NCBI RefSeq assembly: GCF_016920785.2
Contig: NW_024609835.1
Coordinates: forward strand, 79,784,795 to 79,848,794
Direction of reading: 5' to 3'
Source of the DNA: Ixodes scapularis
Taxonomy: Eukaryota; Arthropoda; Arachnida; Ixodida; Ixodidae
Length of the DNA stretch: 64,000 nucleotides
Shown: piece by piece, positions 1-11,090 of the stretch
Position numbering within the stretch: position 1 is the first letter of the stretch
Layout of the letters: each line of letters starts with the position of its first letter
Made by a program: the position numbers and the translations under genes
The notes under the pieces: model-generated
The model's database searches: none
What the model saw: the letters and a program-made list of their open reading frames with translations, nothing else
Told to the model about the DNA's origin: nothing

Positions 1-214
1 ACCGCATCGCCTGCTTAGTGGTGAACGGAGTACAGCTGCCTGAAGACGACTCCGGGTCACGTCGCCGTAGTGCGCCACATTCCCACAATTACGTTGACGT
101 TGGTTTTAGAAGTTTCAATGTGTTGGTGGCAGTCCGTCTCTAAATATATATTCAGTTTGGGTCTTTAATCAAGGCCCGGCTCGCACGATGAACGTTCCGA
201 TTTTTGACGCGCAG

Positions 215-530
215 CAGATGAATAAAGTGTGGTTGTGTGAAACGTGATGGTTACACTGGAAGGTGAATCTTGTCAAGAAGGAAAAGAGCGCAAGCTGAAC
301 AATCTGAAATCTGGCGGGGAGAACCTGGTACATGAGTAGCGAGCAAAGATGTGCCTGATGATCACGCGTGCTACAGCAAGGAAAACGAAGGAATGAATAT
401 CTCAGAAAGTTTTGTACGGCGGCCTTGTGTTCCCATACCATATTGAGCCCGACATTTGCCGGAGTGAAGGTTCCTTAAACAAATGCCAAAAGGGGCATGG
501 ATACAAGTTTTACCTCAAAGAGTAGGAGCC
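215..530 (+). pseudogene. Decayed last exon and 3' UTR of an IGFBP-like secreted protein gene
   Basis: This stretch aligns by eye with the last exon of the intact gene at 27335-27487. Shared blocks include the Cys-Gln-Glu-Gly codons, the following AAGCTGAAC, the CCTGGTACATG block, and CACGATCACGCG-like sequence near the end. The match continues into the 3' UTR (TTTGCCGGAGTGAAG near 454 and GATACAAGTT near 501). About 7 bases are missing relative to the intact exon, which shifts the frame. The Cys codon of the GTC motif reads TGA, and another Cys codon (TGC) reads CGC. The upstream exons would lie left of the window. It cannot encode the normal C-terminal half, so I read it as a pseudogene remnant of a tandem copy. 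Confidence 0.72.
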
Positions 531-859
531 GCCATTAAGAAGCAGTCATTGGTAGTACTCCAAACAAGCACAAACGAAATGTATGTACGTTCTAATTCGC
601 ATACATACATCTCTGGTGTATGATAAATCGAGAACAGACGTCCTAATCATTGCTAGACTAACCAAAACTTAATATTTTTGCCGTAAACCTCCTAAGGCAG
701 TCCGTAAATATAAAAAAAAGCTTTGTATTGAAGCTACTATCGACCAATCCTTTTATTTCTGCCCATTTGGGCTTCTTTTCAAAGTGCTCATAGATAAAAT
801 GTTTAATTTATCAGTACTTGGCAGATCAAATATTTTGGCGGCTGAACATATAAAAGGAA

Positions 860-960
860 TATTATTGTCTGGAAGGTACGGATATGACGGGAATACTAGC
901 GCTATATAAGTGATGTCGAAAGTGCTCTTATACATGTTCCGAACTACCGCGATTCTGCAA
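860..960 (+). repeat. Segment shared with the flank downstream of the intact IGFBP-like gene
   Basis: The block around TACGGATATGAC here resembles 28376-28440, which lies about 1 kb past the last exon of the intact gene. This copy lies about 0.6 kb past the decayed last exon. It suggests that the duplication unit extended well beyond the transcript. The alignment is short and was made by eye. Nothing gene-like is seen in the rest of 531-1080. Confidence 0.4.
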
Positions 961-1090
961 GTCGATGAAGACAGTCTCAATGTTATCTACGAGGTGAAAC
1001 GTTTCATTGTGGAACACTTCGCATTATATACCCCTGGTTTTATAAAGAAGAAGACAAACACAGATTAATGTCAAGCGCATAATTACAAAG

Positions 1091-1178
1091 AACCCCGAGA
1101 CTGAGGAAAAGGAGGGACTACACAAACACGATGTAATTTTCCTTATGTTGTTGATTTCCCCCCCAGTCTCGGTTTTTT
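1091..1178. mobile_element. Small MITE-like element with CCCCGAGACTG termini
   Basis: The segment begins AACCCCGAGACTG and ends with the complement CAGTCTCGGTTTTT, leaving about 60 bases between. The flanks (CATAATTAC and GTAATTATG) are also mirror images. A second copy with the same termini sits at 38249-38345. Two copies with shared inverted ends and different interiors are typical of a very short non-autonomous DNA transposon. I cannot assign a superfamily. Confidence 0.5.
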
Positions 1179-1740
1179 TCTCGTAATTATGTTAAATTTA
1201 CACCAGCTTCTTTGAGTACTTACTTTTTGTCGAGCACAGCTTTGTTTGAGTGTTCTCTACGTTCGTGGCGACTTTTTAGAAAACCCATGTTTCAGTTAAA
1301 TTTGCCACGTTTAATTTTCATCCGATTTCACCATTTTTGCTTTGTTTTTGTTTGTTAAAGGGGTTATGACACGCCAAAAATGAAAAGAGACAACTTTACT
1401 GCTAGGACAAATTAAACATTCCTATATTGTTGCTAAATTCGTTTCGTTAACGGCGCGGTAGTTTCGTGGATGAACCAAATTATTCCGCGGCTCTCCTATC
1501 CTCCCCATTCAGGAAGGCCGCCATGCTTCGTGGGTCGGTGACGTACTTGACCCACTGTTCCTGGCGATGTGGCGTCTCCTTGCACGTACTCGAAGACCGC
1601 TCTTTCTGCGTCTCGTGCTTTAGCTTCTTCGTCTACCTTTCGCGTTTCGAGCACGTGGTTTCGAGACAATGACGTCCACGCATCGCTCGCTTCGTCCGAG
1701 TCTTCGACGTTGATCGTAGCAGCGATGACAGTGATTGTTT
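1179..1740. other. No gene recognised
   Basis: The left part is AT-rich, with a block near 1345-1400 (TTGTTAAAGGGGTTATGACACGCC) that looks like a repeat end. Overlapping short ORFs on both strands at 1466-1775 show no domain. Confidence 0.3.
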
Positions 1741-1744
1741 TCGA

Positions 1745-1985
1745 GAGGTGCTGGAAACCGGTCATTTTGACTTAAAAGCGGTGCCGACCAGCTTCAGCGA
1801 CCAAGACGGATGAACGTCTTCGACGTCTCTGACGATCTTGCACATAACAGTACTCGGCCGTGAAATGGTCCTCACACAAAACCATTGCGTCTGACGGGGC
1901 CCAGTAATCGCTCGTAGCTCTACATTACGTTTCCATGCCTCTCGTTGCATAGGATTCCTCGGAACAGGAACAACTAAAGCAGTGG
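1745..1985 (-). pseudogene. Possible degenerate THAP-type zinc-finger fragment
   Basis: Read on the - strand, one frame gives VPRNPMQREAWKRNV, which resembles the 'FPxxPxxRxxW' stretch of THAP domains. A neighbouring frame over the next bases gives VLCEDHFTAEY, like the conserved C-x-x-H-F half of the zinc-binding C2CH signature. The first frame then ends LKLVGTAFKSK before a stop, reminiscent of the closing 'AVPTxF' element. A frame change is needed between these pieces, and I do not see the first cysteine pair. THAP domains are DNA-binding modules often carried by P-element-like transposases. This could be a transposase relic, a host pseudogene or chance similarity. Confidence 0.3.
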
Positions 1986-2626
1986 CTGTTTCTCCTGTAG
2001 ATTCCTACATTCCACTGCACAACATACTTCGTGTGACATTTGGAGGTGTTTTGAAGGGAAGCTGTTATGGGCTAGGATCTGGAAATAAATGCGCCCACAG
2101 CTGTTAACAAAAAAAAAAAAAAGAAAAACTCCCGTTTAAACGGCGCTCCTTCGTTCCGATTGGTCGTGGCAAGTAAAAATAAAAAGAGGGGGCAACCCGC
2201 GTGAATCAGCTTTCCTTGGCAGTTTTAGATAGTGAGGTCCTGATGTCTTGTTATCATCTACGGTCGCAGACTTATCTCAGCTAAGAGAGCGCAGTGACGA
2301 GGCTGAGGGCAGAACGCGCCGATCTAGCCTTCTTTTCTTTCGCTTCCGCGATGCTCATAAAGAGGCTTCGACTCAATCGGCAAAAGCTGTCCTCGAGGTT
2401 GCCTCAAACAATTGGGTTTAGAGCTTACAACGTCGTGTATTGAAAGAGCTCATCGCTTTATGTATGTATGTGTCTTTATTCAATCAATAAAGCAATTCGT
2501 TGTAACGTCGCTCTAAAACCCAATATATCTACCAACCAACGGCTGTGTACCTTTGCTTCTTGACGTAGCCACTTCCTTGACGTAGCCATTTCGTAGCGAC
2601 GTTATCAGTTGCCCTTTGGACTCGCC

Positions 2627-2960
2627 ATGGGTAGGCCGCGTGTTGTTCGCTCTGAAGAGGAAGAGTGCGCCTACAAGGATCGTCGGCGCGCTCAACAGAG
2701 CGAATGTGCTAAAGCGTCACGAAGCCTAACGCGCTGCGGCCCAACGTGGTGCGGCTGATGGTGTGGGTCCATCGGCTTCGATTGATCCTCCACTCACCGA
2801 CGAAGAACTCGCCGGTTTAGAGCGTCAGCAGCAAGAGAAGAGGGAGTATGAACGTCGTCGCCAGGCGAAAATAACTCACGAAGATCGGGCCGTCGATGCC
2901 AAGCGAAAACTAGTAGCGTTTTTCGTAAAGACAACCGCTTCGTTGGTTCTCCATCTTTAC
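2627..2960 (+). pseudogene. Degenerate Arg/Glu-rich coiled-coil protein repeat (MGRPR type)
   Basis: An ATG at 2627 opens MGRPRVVRSEEEECAYKDRR followed by RAQQSE, and stops at 2756. A second frame continues the same character from about 2740 with acidic, Gln- and Arg-rich sequence (LERQQQEKREYERRRQAK near 2818-2870). The composition (R, E, A, Q heptad-like) suggests a long basic/acidic coiled coil. At least one frameshift near 2712 and one stop break it, and a short ARRRNRQAEAE-like echo occurs near 3040. I recall such short MGRPR-headed R/E-rich ORFs as repeated in tick sequence sets, but I cannot name a function. It is either an old multicopy gene or part of a repeat. Confidence 0.4.
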
Positions 2961-3159
2961 GTGAAGTGGATGGGCTCTACAATTTTTTTTAGTTGCGAGC
3001 TAGGCAAGCGTTCTTTTGGACAACCGACGCGTGTGACCAGAGAAGAAACCGGCAGGCAGAGGCCGAAGGACCGAGGGTAGCTTATGGCGAACTCCGCTAG
3101 CAGATATAAGAGAGTTTTCGTAGACCGCGTTGCCCCCTCCGCTAAGCGTTCCGCAAGGA

Positions 3160-3640
3160 AGAAGTTGCTACTGCGCCTGCGCGGCGATAGCCTTGACTGT
3201 GGAGTTCCCGCTATCGTAGCGGGTTGCGTAGGGCCTTGCGGGACGGCGAAAACAATCTACGAAAACTCCCTATTGAGTGCTCCAAAGCGCCTCTTTTGGA
3301 GAGCGCATCTTCCGCTGGCAGAACTGGCTCAAGTTGGACATCTTCCGCTCGCAGATTTGTGGCAGCGCAAGCTCTGTGGAGCACTTCCGACCGTGCCGCA
3401 ACAGCTTCGTGAACTTCGGGAGGTCCCCCCCCCCCCCCCCCTCCAAGTCGACAGGAGCACGTCACTGCGCATGCGCGCCACGGGCCGAGCATGTCCGGTC
3501 CACTGTTGTCCGGTCCGATCCGGTCGGTCGGCTGTTTACGCGGGTGGTGACGGGCAGTGCGTGCATTGCGTCGTGCACTGCTAGTTAGCATGGTTTGAAG
3601 GGTGCAGAGGCGGGAGTGCAGCATGGCAAATTGTAAGTAC
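3160..3640 (+). promoter_or_regulatory. GC-rich, CpG-rich segment with an NRF1-like site; possible promoter
   Basis: The segment is far richer in CpG than its surroundings. It carries a C tract near 3425 and the palindrome GCGCATGCGC at about 3467, which matches the NRF1 consensus. An ATG near 3623 is followed within a few codons by TTGTAAGTA, a good splice-donor match. This could be the first exon of a gene, but I found no continuation. Large overlapping ORFs here on both strands are a by-product of GC content. Confidence 0.25.
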
Positions 3641-3909
3641 TGATATCAGCGATCCCGAGTATCAGAACGAAAAAAAGCACGTCAGAACATCCGAAAAAGG
3701 AAGCAGACGCAAGGGGGTTAAGCCTGCTCATTTTGCCCGAAACTGATTGTTTATCTTTGTGTACTGCATGCCACCAGTGTTTTCTCTTGCAATAAAACAA
3801 GAACATACTAGGCAACGACCATCCAAGTGATGGTCTACTACCTTTGTGTGTTTATTAATGTCCTACCAGCGATTTGAGCTCCGACGATGGCAGTCACTGT
3901 ATTTAGAGC

Positions 3910-4110
3910 CCTGCGAGGATAACGGTTTGATCATCCGCATCCGATCCGCATCCGCAGAATTCGTATCTGTATCCGAACCGTATCGCAACGCTCCTACGTA
4001 ATTGTATCCGCATCCGATCCGCGTCCGCAGACTTTGTATACGCATCCGAATCGCATGCGCAAAATTCAAAACCGTATCCGACTCTCAATACGCGCATCAA
4101 TTTTACATCA
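3910..4110. repeat. ATCCG-rich subterminal repeat, left side
   Basis: ATCCGCATCCGATCCGCATC and many variants occur about every 10-20 bases. The mirror cluster lies at 6280-6430, with TATCCGCGG-type variants. Confidence 0.6.
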
Positions 4111-4934
4111 TAAAATCAAGCATACATAAAAATTAAAAAAAACAACAACAACAACAACATATGGTTGATATCCAATAGCCGTCTGCTTACATTTGAACAA
4201 AAAACTCAGTGCCAGATACGATGGAAGCCATTTTATCGTATTATGTTTCATCGTATTTATAAAATAAGCGATCATTCTTCCGGAGACACTTCACATCGCT
4301 CGAAAGATGATCGCAGTTAGGAGATCGTCTTGGGGCTCCGTGACACTGACGCTTTGTCCAAAAGATGCGCTCAAAAAAAGGAACTTTTAATATTTATCTT
4401 CCTATTTGCTTTGCAAAACCCACTTTCAGCCTACGCATAATTTATAGACGTGAACATTTACAACAGACGGACTGATGACATGGTGTCATTTTATTTAGGT
4501 TAAACGGTCAAAAGTGCGAGAGGAAAAGGCGCTCAATCTTTGCAGAAAAGTACTCGTGAATCTAGTAAGGCGCGAGTACACTACTGGGAAAATGTCACAA
4601 TATTCAATAACGGCAACATCTCCTGTCGGATTTCGTTTTAAACGCGGACCCTCAACTGCGTGCTCGGCACTTTATACTTAATAACTTTGTGCCAACTGTC
4701 GAGGTACAGATGGGGCGCGAGCCCCCGCGGGTGTCGCCGCGTGGGAAGTCAACCTCCACCTGCTTGTGGTGCGCCCTGCCAGCTTTATAGCTGCAACGGA
4801 GGCTCTGGCGAACCCAAAAACCCTTCACCTGGAAGAGGAGCCCTAGCTATGAGGCTGCTCTCAGGAATGGAGGGGACAAAGAGGGTCTTGTCAACCCTAG
4901 CCTACCCCGCTGGAGGAGGGAGCCTCAGAGGCGG

Positions 4935-5160
4935 GGAGCGCGGCGTGTGACGTGTGGCGTGGGACGTGGGGACGGCGTGAGCACGCATGACGTGAAACGT
5001 ATGACATGTGTGGCCGCATGACGTGTGACGACCCTCCCTGGAAAGGGGTGGAGTGTGACGTGAAGCGGTTTGAAATGCCGGTCGTATGACGTGGAGCGGC
5101 TCACGTGAGATCGAGACGTGTGACGAGGGACGTGTGACGTCGCGTGACGATCCGCACGGG
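4935..5160. repeat. Degenerate GTGACGTG array
   Basis: About 20 occurrences of GACGTG, GTGACG or close variants are packed into 220 bases, spaced irregularly by roughly 8-16 bases. Antisense His/Thr/Arg-rich ORFs at 4902-5350 are the translation of this array, not genes. The preceding 4690-4920 is GC-rich unique sequence, possibly the 5' UTR of a repeat. Confidence 0.6.
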
Positions 5161-6676
5161 GCATTCCAATAAAGGGGAGGTTGACATAAAGGTAGCGCCT
5201 CTCGAACCTCCCCAGGGTGGGAGACCCCCCGCATGATGGCGGGGGTGTTCTCCAAGGGGAGCCGAGAGATATCAAAGTGATCACTGCGGCGGGACCGCCT
5301 GGTTCAGTTATGGTTGCCTTGCCGTCTCGTCGACGCATTTTGCAACGCACTCATGCCCTCTTCGTTCCGGTACGGGTCGGACGGGGGTCGGGGTCTCAAG
5401 GTCCTTTTTCCAGTGGGTCCTTCTTGGGTCGTTCGCTTGGCGACGCCCAGGTTTATTTTTACAATAGTTAGTCCCAATTGGCTTTTTCCTGACAAATTAC
5501 CACTTGATCACATGATCATATTGATTTTTATTAGAATTGGCTTTAAGTCTGCAGTGCCTCACGGCGGGAGCGGACACAGGGGACAATTATTTTACATTCT
5601 TTTATCGAGCCCCGACCTCAAAATATGTCGGGGTACAGAAAACGCACACACACGCAACGTTTCACCTGTCGATGTCGCTGTGTAGAAGAAGAATATCGTC
5701 AGCATGGGCACATTGAGACTGGTCCGCCTCTCTGAAAGTATAATACCCGCTAACGAAAATCTCTTTCCGTTGGTGCACTCGATGCTGCGGTGGCATGCAC
5801 GAACTGCACTACAAGAATGATGTGCGGAAACTTGTTCTGGCGCAAGTTACACTACTCCAAAGGATCGAATTGTGTCTCCTTGATCTACTTGTAAGGCGAA
5901 TAAGCCACTTGCAGGCTTTAATTTTGTTGTGGCTTGTACGTTTTGGGTACTCTTTGCCAAAAGAACGTTTTCCGCTTTTTTGCTGCCAAACTAGAACACG
6001 CATTTCCGGGACGACTGATGCTCTTGCATTCTTTACGTTTTGTATACCGATACAATTTGTGTCGAAATAGAACGTTATAAAGCTATCTTCTGTGAAAATC
6101 AAACATTTCTTGACGTAAAGAAAATTTTTCTCCCCAATTGGCACATTTTATTTAAGAAAATATATTTTGCCCCCGCAATATCATTTGATGACGCACTTCA
6201 TAATATCGCTCACTCATTCACTCTACACTGCGCGGTCGCACACCTTTATGGGCCGCATAGGCAAAAGTGTGTATCGGGACCCGCGGATATCCGCGTCCGA
6301 TCCGCATCTGCAGCCCTTGGCATCAGCATCCGATCTGCAATACGCCAAATCTGATTTGTGTTTATCCACATCCTCCAGGTTACGGCAGATATCCGCGGAT
6401 AATTCGCAAGTAATCCGCAGATATGGCTCTACACTGCATGCCCTGGCGTTCCAGGGCAGCTAGCGAACGCGGGCCTATTCCTCTCCGTTTGTGACATGGA
6501 CTCCGTGGTTCGGATAATGTACCCCAACTGCGTCAGGTGTTTCTTCTGCTGGTGGACAGCGACATTAGTGATTGTTCGTCGGAGATTTCATTCAGCTCGT
6601 GAAGTTCGAGCTCAGGCAAGCTCAGGCAGAAGCCATTTTTTACTACAGACCACCTACGGCGGGTCCCTCCAGACCA

Positions 6677-7068
6677 GGGTGTAAGATAGACAGGTGGTGA
6701 AACGAGAGCCTAATGCGACCGGGTTGTGTCCCCCTCGGTTTTCTCTTTTTCTGTGGCGCCATCTATGTGGAGCACCGCGAACTCTCACTCCAGGTGGGCG
6801 AACGCTGGCGACCGGTTAAACTGAAGGAGGAGGTTTCTCGTGAATTTTAAATGGAGGACTGCCGTGCTTTCAGTTTATTTTGCGCACTCTCCCATAAAGT
6901 TCCATGCAAATTCCATTCCAACTTTTTTTCTTCTCGCTGCAGCGCCTCGCCATCTGTCGCAAATCGGGGGTACCCGCAAGCCACCCACAAGCAGACGAGT
7001 ACACAATCCGGTCACGGCGCTGCGGTAGGTTTTTATGGGCCGTTTCCCCACCTGTCTATCTTACACCC
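6677..7068. mobile_element. MITE with ~75-bp inverted ends (GGGTGTAAGATAGACAGGTG)
   Basis: The first 26 bases (GGGTGTAAGATAGACAGGTG then GTGAAAC) are repeated as their complement at 7043-7068 with one mismatch. Weaker pairing continues inward for about 50 bases on each side (GACCGGGTTGTGT against GACCGGATTGTGT). The element is 392 bp long and has no coding potential. Target-site duplication is unclear. The superfamily is unknown. Confidence 0.6.
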
Positions 7069-7069
7069 T

Positions 7070-7480
7070 TCTCCAGACATGCGAAACCATTTTCCGCTCG
7101 TCGATTTGGAGCGGGTGCCACCGGAGCGGTTTTTCTCCTCTCTCGCAAATTTTGGAAACCGATCTGGATCTACCTGTGGAATTCACCATTAGCGAGTCAA
7201 CCGGGTGCACGTATAAGCCGGGAGGAAGTTCAAGGGAAAAAGGAGCGTGATCGTAGCGTGACAAGCTCAAGTGCATTGAATGAGCGAGCCTTCAACTAAA
7301 CATCGTGATCCCGTAGGTTATGAACACCATGGTGTGACTGGCTTAAGGAGTTTTGCCTGGTCGCGAAATGAAAATGATTGACACTCGTAAATTGAAAATT
7401 GCAATTAATAGAGCTTAAATGGTCGCAAAACCTAGTATATATACTAAGCGTCCTCTAAGTATTCCACATTAAGAATAATC
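7070..7480. other. No gene recognised
   Basis: The AT-rich right part and the short ORFs at 6851-7299 show no domain. Confidence 0.3.
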
Positions 7481-7489
7481 TACACGTTC

Positions 7490-7915
7490 AATTTTTGGCG
7501 TCCTAGCCGATCTAAAGGGGCACAAAAACGAAATTTCGAAGCTCATCTCTTTGCTTGAACATAAATTGGGTTAAAATAGGACTTCACCAGTACCACTATT
7601 TCTCATGAAAACGCAAGACAACGTATCTTAAACTAAATAAAACAATAACGAAAAACCATTTGGTGGATGTCTGTGAAGCTTCGAGTGAATGTCGTGACGG
7701 AATCAGTTCAGTTCGAGCTGCGCCACAACGGGAAGCACGCTCATGAATAGAGATTCCTTGGGGCTGAACGCAGTACCGAGGCGCGTTCATGAAGAAAGTC
7801 TCAGCAGAGATGTCCACTATTGGTTTCCACTTCAGGCGGCTTTTCCAGCAATGCTTGTTTGGGCAAGTTTCGAGCATGACCCTGGTTTGGGGACCTTCCG
7901 TGCGATGTGATGTTC
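7490..7915 (-). repeat. Dispersed repeat, inverted relative to the copy at 11420-11800
   Basis: The reverse complement of this block matches 11420-11800 along its length. Shared stretches include CGCCTCGGTACT.CGTTCAG, AAACCAAT.GTGG and TGAAGTCCT.TTTAACCC. Frames conserved between the copies are short and contain stops, so I treat it as a non-coding repeat. The two copies face each other across about 3.5 kb. They could be ends of one large element or two independent insertions. Confidence 0.65.
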
Positions 7916-8393
7916 ACGCTACAAAAGTTCGATTGGTATACAAAATCGAAACTCAAAATACACATAAAACATTAAAAAAGTCGAAGATGATCGGCTAACC
8001 TATAATTTATGAACGCGTGGTTGTACTTTAAGCAGATGGTGATAGTTTACGTTCTAAATTCCGGGATTTTGGAGATCAATTCAAAATCAGTCATCGAAGA
8101 GCGCAATGCCTCTCGGGAAATCCGGCAGATCTGGCAAGGTCTTGACGTTTTCATGTCACGCAGGGCTAAGCGCACCGTAGTTATGAGCTTTGCCACTTGG
8201 AGGCATCAACGAGTTACGATCTGACTTGGTCAAAGTACCAGAGGGCTGCAGCATATCGCGGAGCCGACGGAGCTGCCTCGTGCGTGTGATAGCCGATTAA
8301 CGTGACGAGAGCGGTGAGCGTGATGACATCGATGAGGATGAAGACACCGCCACATTACCAGTGGGCATGATGGCCGAACAGCGATTTTCCCTG

Positions 8394-8460
8394 GAGCCGC
8401 ATTTCTATGCGGCTCTAGGCCACACGACGAAGACAAAGCCAAGACCTCGTCTTCGTCGTG
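8394..8460. repeat. Two adjacent hairpins
   Basis: GAGCCGCAT pairs with ATGCGGCTC around a 4-base loop. Just downstream CACGACGAAGAC pairs with GTCTTCGTCGTG around 14 bases. Confidence 0.7.
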
Positions 8461-9259
8461 CGCCACAGATAATTGCAACAGGTAAACGTAAGAAAGAAAC
8501 CCTTTTCACAAAGCGAAATTATCGCACGTTTTGCGAAAGTTACAATTAAATCCTACGACAGCTCCAGATGTGCACGCACTTTTTACTATCAAATCAATAT
8601 GTCTGGCAACATCGCTCGCTTACATTGTAGCGACTACCAATGTTTTTACGTGTTCGCTGTGCACGTCCCGACTTCGAGCAGCAACATCAAAGAAAAAAAG
8701 TACTTGAAACTGAACGCTGCGGAGACTAATGCTGAAACCAGGGATACCCGAAAAAGCTACGACGACCACAATACTGTTGACCAAGTGACTGCCCCCAAGG
8801 ACTAGCTAGGAACGCTAGGCCTAGCAAGGCACTTCGTCGCAACGTTGCTCCGAGGACCCTGGCCAGGACCATCTGCCCACGAATGGCTGGCTTGATGAAT
8901 GGAATATGCCCACGTGACCTTTGTGAACCCTTCCTGTATGAATAGTTTAAACCCTCACCTCTATGTTGGTGTATGAAGGCCAGTCTTTCCCCTCGTCGTG
9001 CCCAGATTGTCTTCAGGTTTAGCGGTTGAAAACACTCTCTTGGATCGATTCTATATTTCCCTTTCTTGAATGTGTGTGATAGTACTATAGAGCTAAAAAA
9101 TACCAAATGAATTGGTTTCGCAACATAGGTACGTACACGTTTCTCATGGATGTCACTTTTATTTCGACATGACGTTACGCCAGCACATGCCGAATTAGAG
9201 CAATTTTCGGGAGGTACTCAATGCCGGTCCACTCTTTTTGTCCAGAGAGTCACGTCAGC

Positions 9260-9375
9260 ATCGAGTTACGGTTGTTTAGTGGTTCAGCTGTTCATAATAT
9301 CTGGTGTAAAAGATCGTTTTCGAAGCGGTTACCAAGAGCACGCTGCCAGTGCGGTTAAGCTCCCAGTGGGTGCGT
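9260..9375 (+). mobile_element. tRNA-headed SINE fragment (AAAGATCG family)
   Basis: TGTAAAAGATCGTTTTCGAA, GCGGTTACC and CTCCCAGTG are shared with the inverse copy at 12030-12190. There the upstream part looks like an A box (CGCGCAACTCCTGGTAAGA) and the shared part like a degenerate B box. The body is short and no tail is obvious. Confidence 0.5.
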
Positions 9376-9532
9376 CAGTATAGACCTTTCCAAAAAACAG
9401 CGCGTGGCCGGTGCCGTTTTGAAGGTTCGTGCGTATAGCGCGTGCTCTGCTCGCCTTCCCAAGGCGCCGAACACGCATGTGCTGAGCTGTGAAGATCGCA
9501 CGCTGGGCTGTAATTTGCTGGAAGGAGGTCAA

Positions 9533-9561
9533 TGGTGGAAGGAGCTCGCGCTCCTTCCACT
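9533..9561. repeat. Perfect hairpin, 12-bp arms
   Basis: TGGAAGGAGCTC is followed immediately by GCGCTCCTTCCA-type complement. Nearby sequence extends the symmetry weakly (CAATGGTGG against CCACTATTG). Confidence 0.6.
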
Positions 9562-10420
9562 ATTGGCGGCGAGATGTTTTAATGGCGCCCTCGAATGGTT
9601 ACCTTTCGTGACGTCATTCCCCTGTAAACAACAAGTTTGAGGGTGTTTTTAAAGAGCATGGTAGGAGCTTGAAATCATAGCACTCTCAAGCCAACACTGC
9701 CAAAACCGTCAAAATTGAAGTTCTTCCATTTCACTTATTTCTGTCGATAGGCAATCCTTTGCTGACGTCATATTCAGCATTCGGCCTATCGTGGAAGACC
9801 GATCACAGCGACACTTTCGATCGCTCACGTCGCCAATAGATGACGAAAAACTACTTCCTGTGCACGTTACTCCGGAGTAAAGGAGTCGCGCTCTCATACA
9901 CCGAGTGTTGAGAAAGTGCGCGAGGAGCGAAAAAAGTTAGGTATGACGTATTTGCGGATCCCAAACAAAAATCCCATGCTGAAAAAAAAAAAAAAAATAA
10001 GGAGGTGGAAGGTGCGGGGGTTCCGTCGTGAATTTTCGGTTTACTCGCTTTTGCTAATGAAAAATGCTCAAGGTAAGACAAATAACGTGTTCAGATCTCG
10101 TTTCCAACTCAGGCTCTTTTGGAAAATGTCTCCGAGCGTATGTTGTTTGCTTTGGATATGCAAATAATCCATGTAAACATCCATTTGACGGTGTGCTTTG
10201 ATCGCTGTTGCATGCAAACTCGGTGACTATTGACGATAGTCCTGTCCGTGCTGAACAGAGCCAGGCAGGGTATGAATGTGACTTCGGTGCGCCCATTGGA
10301 CACTCATGGAGCACATGATCCCAACTAGTATGTTCTTTATGTAGCTAAATCGTGGTGCATCCCAGTACGAGACGTTGGCTGACGCTCGATTCCGTCGACA
10401 AAACATTCATTGCCGGCATT

Positions 10421-10462
10421 ATACACACTGGAAGGCAACATTCATTGCCTTCCAGTGTGTAT
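10421..10462. repeat. Hairpin with 18-bp perfect arms and a 6-base loop
   Basis: ATACACACTGGAAGGCAA and its exact complement are separated by CATTCA. Confidence 0.8.
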
Positions 10463-10789
10463 ACGAATACATCATATAGGATGTTTGTAAATAAGTGCAG
10501 ATCAAACGTATGGCCGTACAAAAGGATCTTAATCGGCGGCTTAGATTCATTGAGTTTCATATTGTGTTTGTTGACGACGTTTATGTCGGTTTTTATAACA
10601 GTAACAGCCTTTTAACTGCCTTGTGAAGGACTAGATCGCTTTGGACCGCTTCGAACAGCATGCCCTGATTTTTGCAGTCACTCGCTTTTTCTCTAACGAC
10701 CGTGTCGAGACTTTCTCAGTACCGGCGTCAAATAAAAGCGGCATATTCGTCGTCTGCTGCTATTTCACTCGGTGACCGTCTGCAATAAG

Positions 10790-11090
10790 GACAACAAATT
10801 TTGGGGTGGGTCTGTTTATACAGTCTTAGTTTAGTCTGCCTCAACATGCGACTTGTATTTCAGCTGTAGATAAGAAATTTGGCCAGTGCAGTACAACTGC
10901 TAGCCTGTGGTATTTAACGCGCATTACTCAGTAGTGATACACGACCGTACGCCGGTACAATGCTCATCGAGATCGAAACGGGCAGGGGTAGGGATTAAAC
11001 CCAGACTTCCTGGATTTTGCAGCGCGAGCTTCCGCTCTGCGTACTTCGAGCTGAAGAGCCGCACTTCTTTGCCGTTCCGTAGACGCACCG
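10790..11090 (-). mobile_element. tRNA-headed SINE, nearly full length
   Basis: Read on the - strand, it begins with a tRNA-like head (GCGGAAGCTCGCGCTGC, then CTGGGTTTAATCCC as B box). A body follows with GATGAGCAT.GTACCGGCGT and GTATCACTACTG. The same body is at 62660-62880 on the + strand. No open frame spans it. A head with polymerase III box-like sequence joined to an unrelated body is the defining layout of a tRNA-derived SINE. Confidence 0.6.

Larger units (their letters stand above)
3904..6433. mobile_element. Long non-autonomous hAT-like element with ATCCG-rich subterminal repeats
   Basis: The left end reads TAGAGCCCTGCGAGGATAAC. The right end, read inward on the other strand, is TAGAGCCATATCTGCGGATT, so they form an imperfect inverted pair. 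Flanking octamers are CACTGTAT on the left (one base off the end) and CACTGCAT on the right, a near-match 8-bp target duplication as hAT elements make. Both ends are followed inward by 150-200 bases packed with ATCCGCATCC-type repeats in mirror orientation. Clustered subterminal motifs are typical transposase-binding sites in hAT elements. The 2.2-kb interior has no transposase. The alternative is two solo ends of related elements. Confidence 0.5.

Noticed and set aside
3084..3624. Large overlapping ORFs on both strands (up to 166 codons)
   Set aside because: They occupy a GC-rich block with few stops in any frame and contain no domain. The Pro run is the C tract.
4902..5350. His/Thr/Arg-rich - strand ORFs
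   Set aside because: They are the translation of the GACGTG repeat array.
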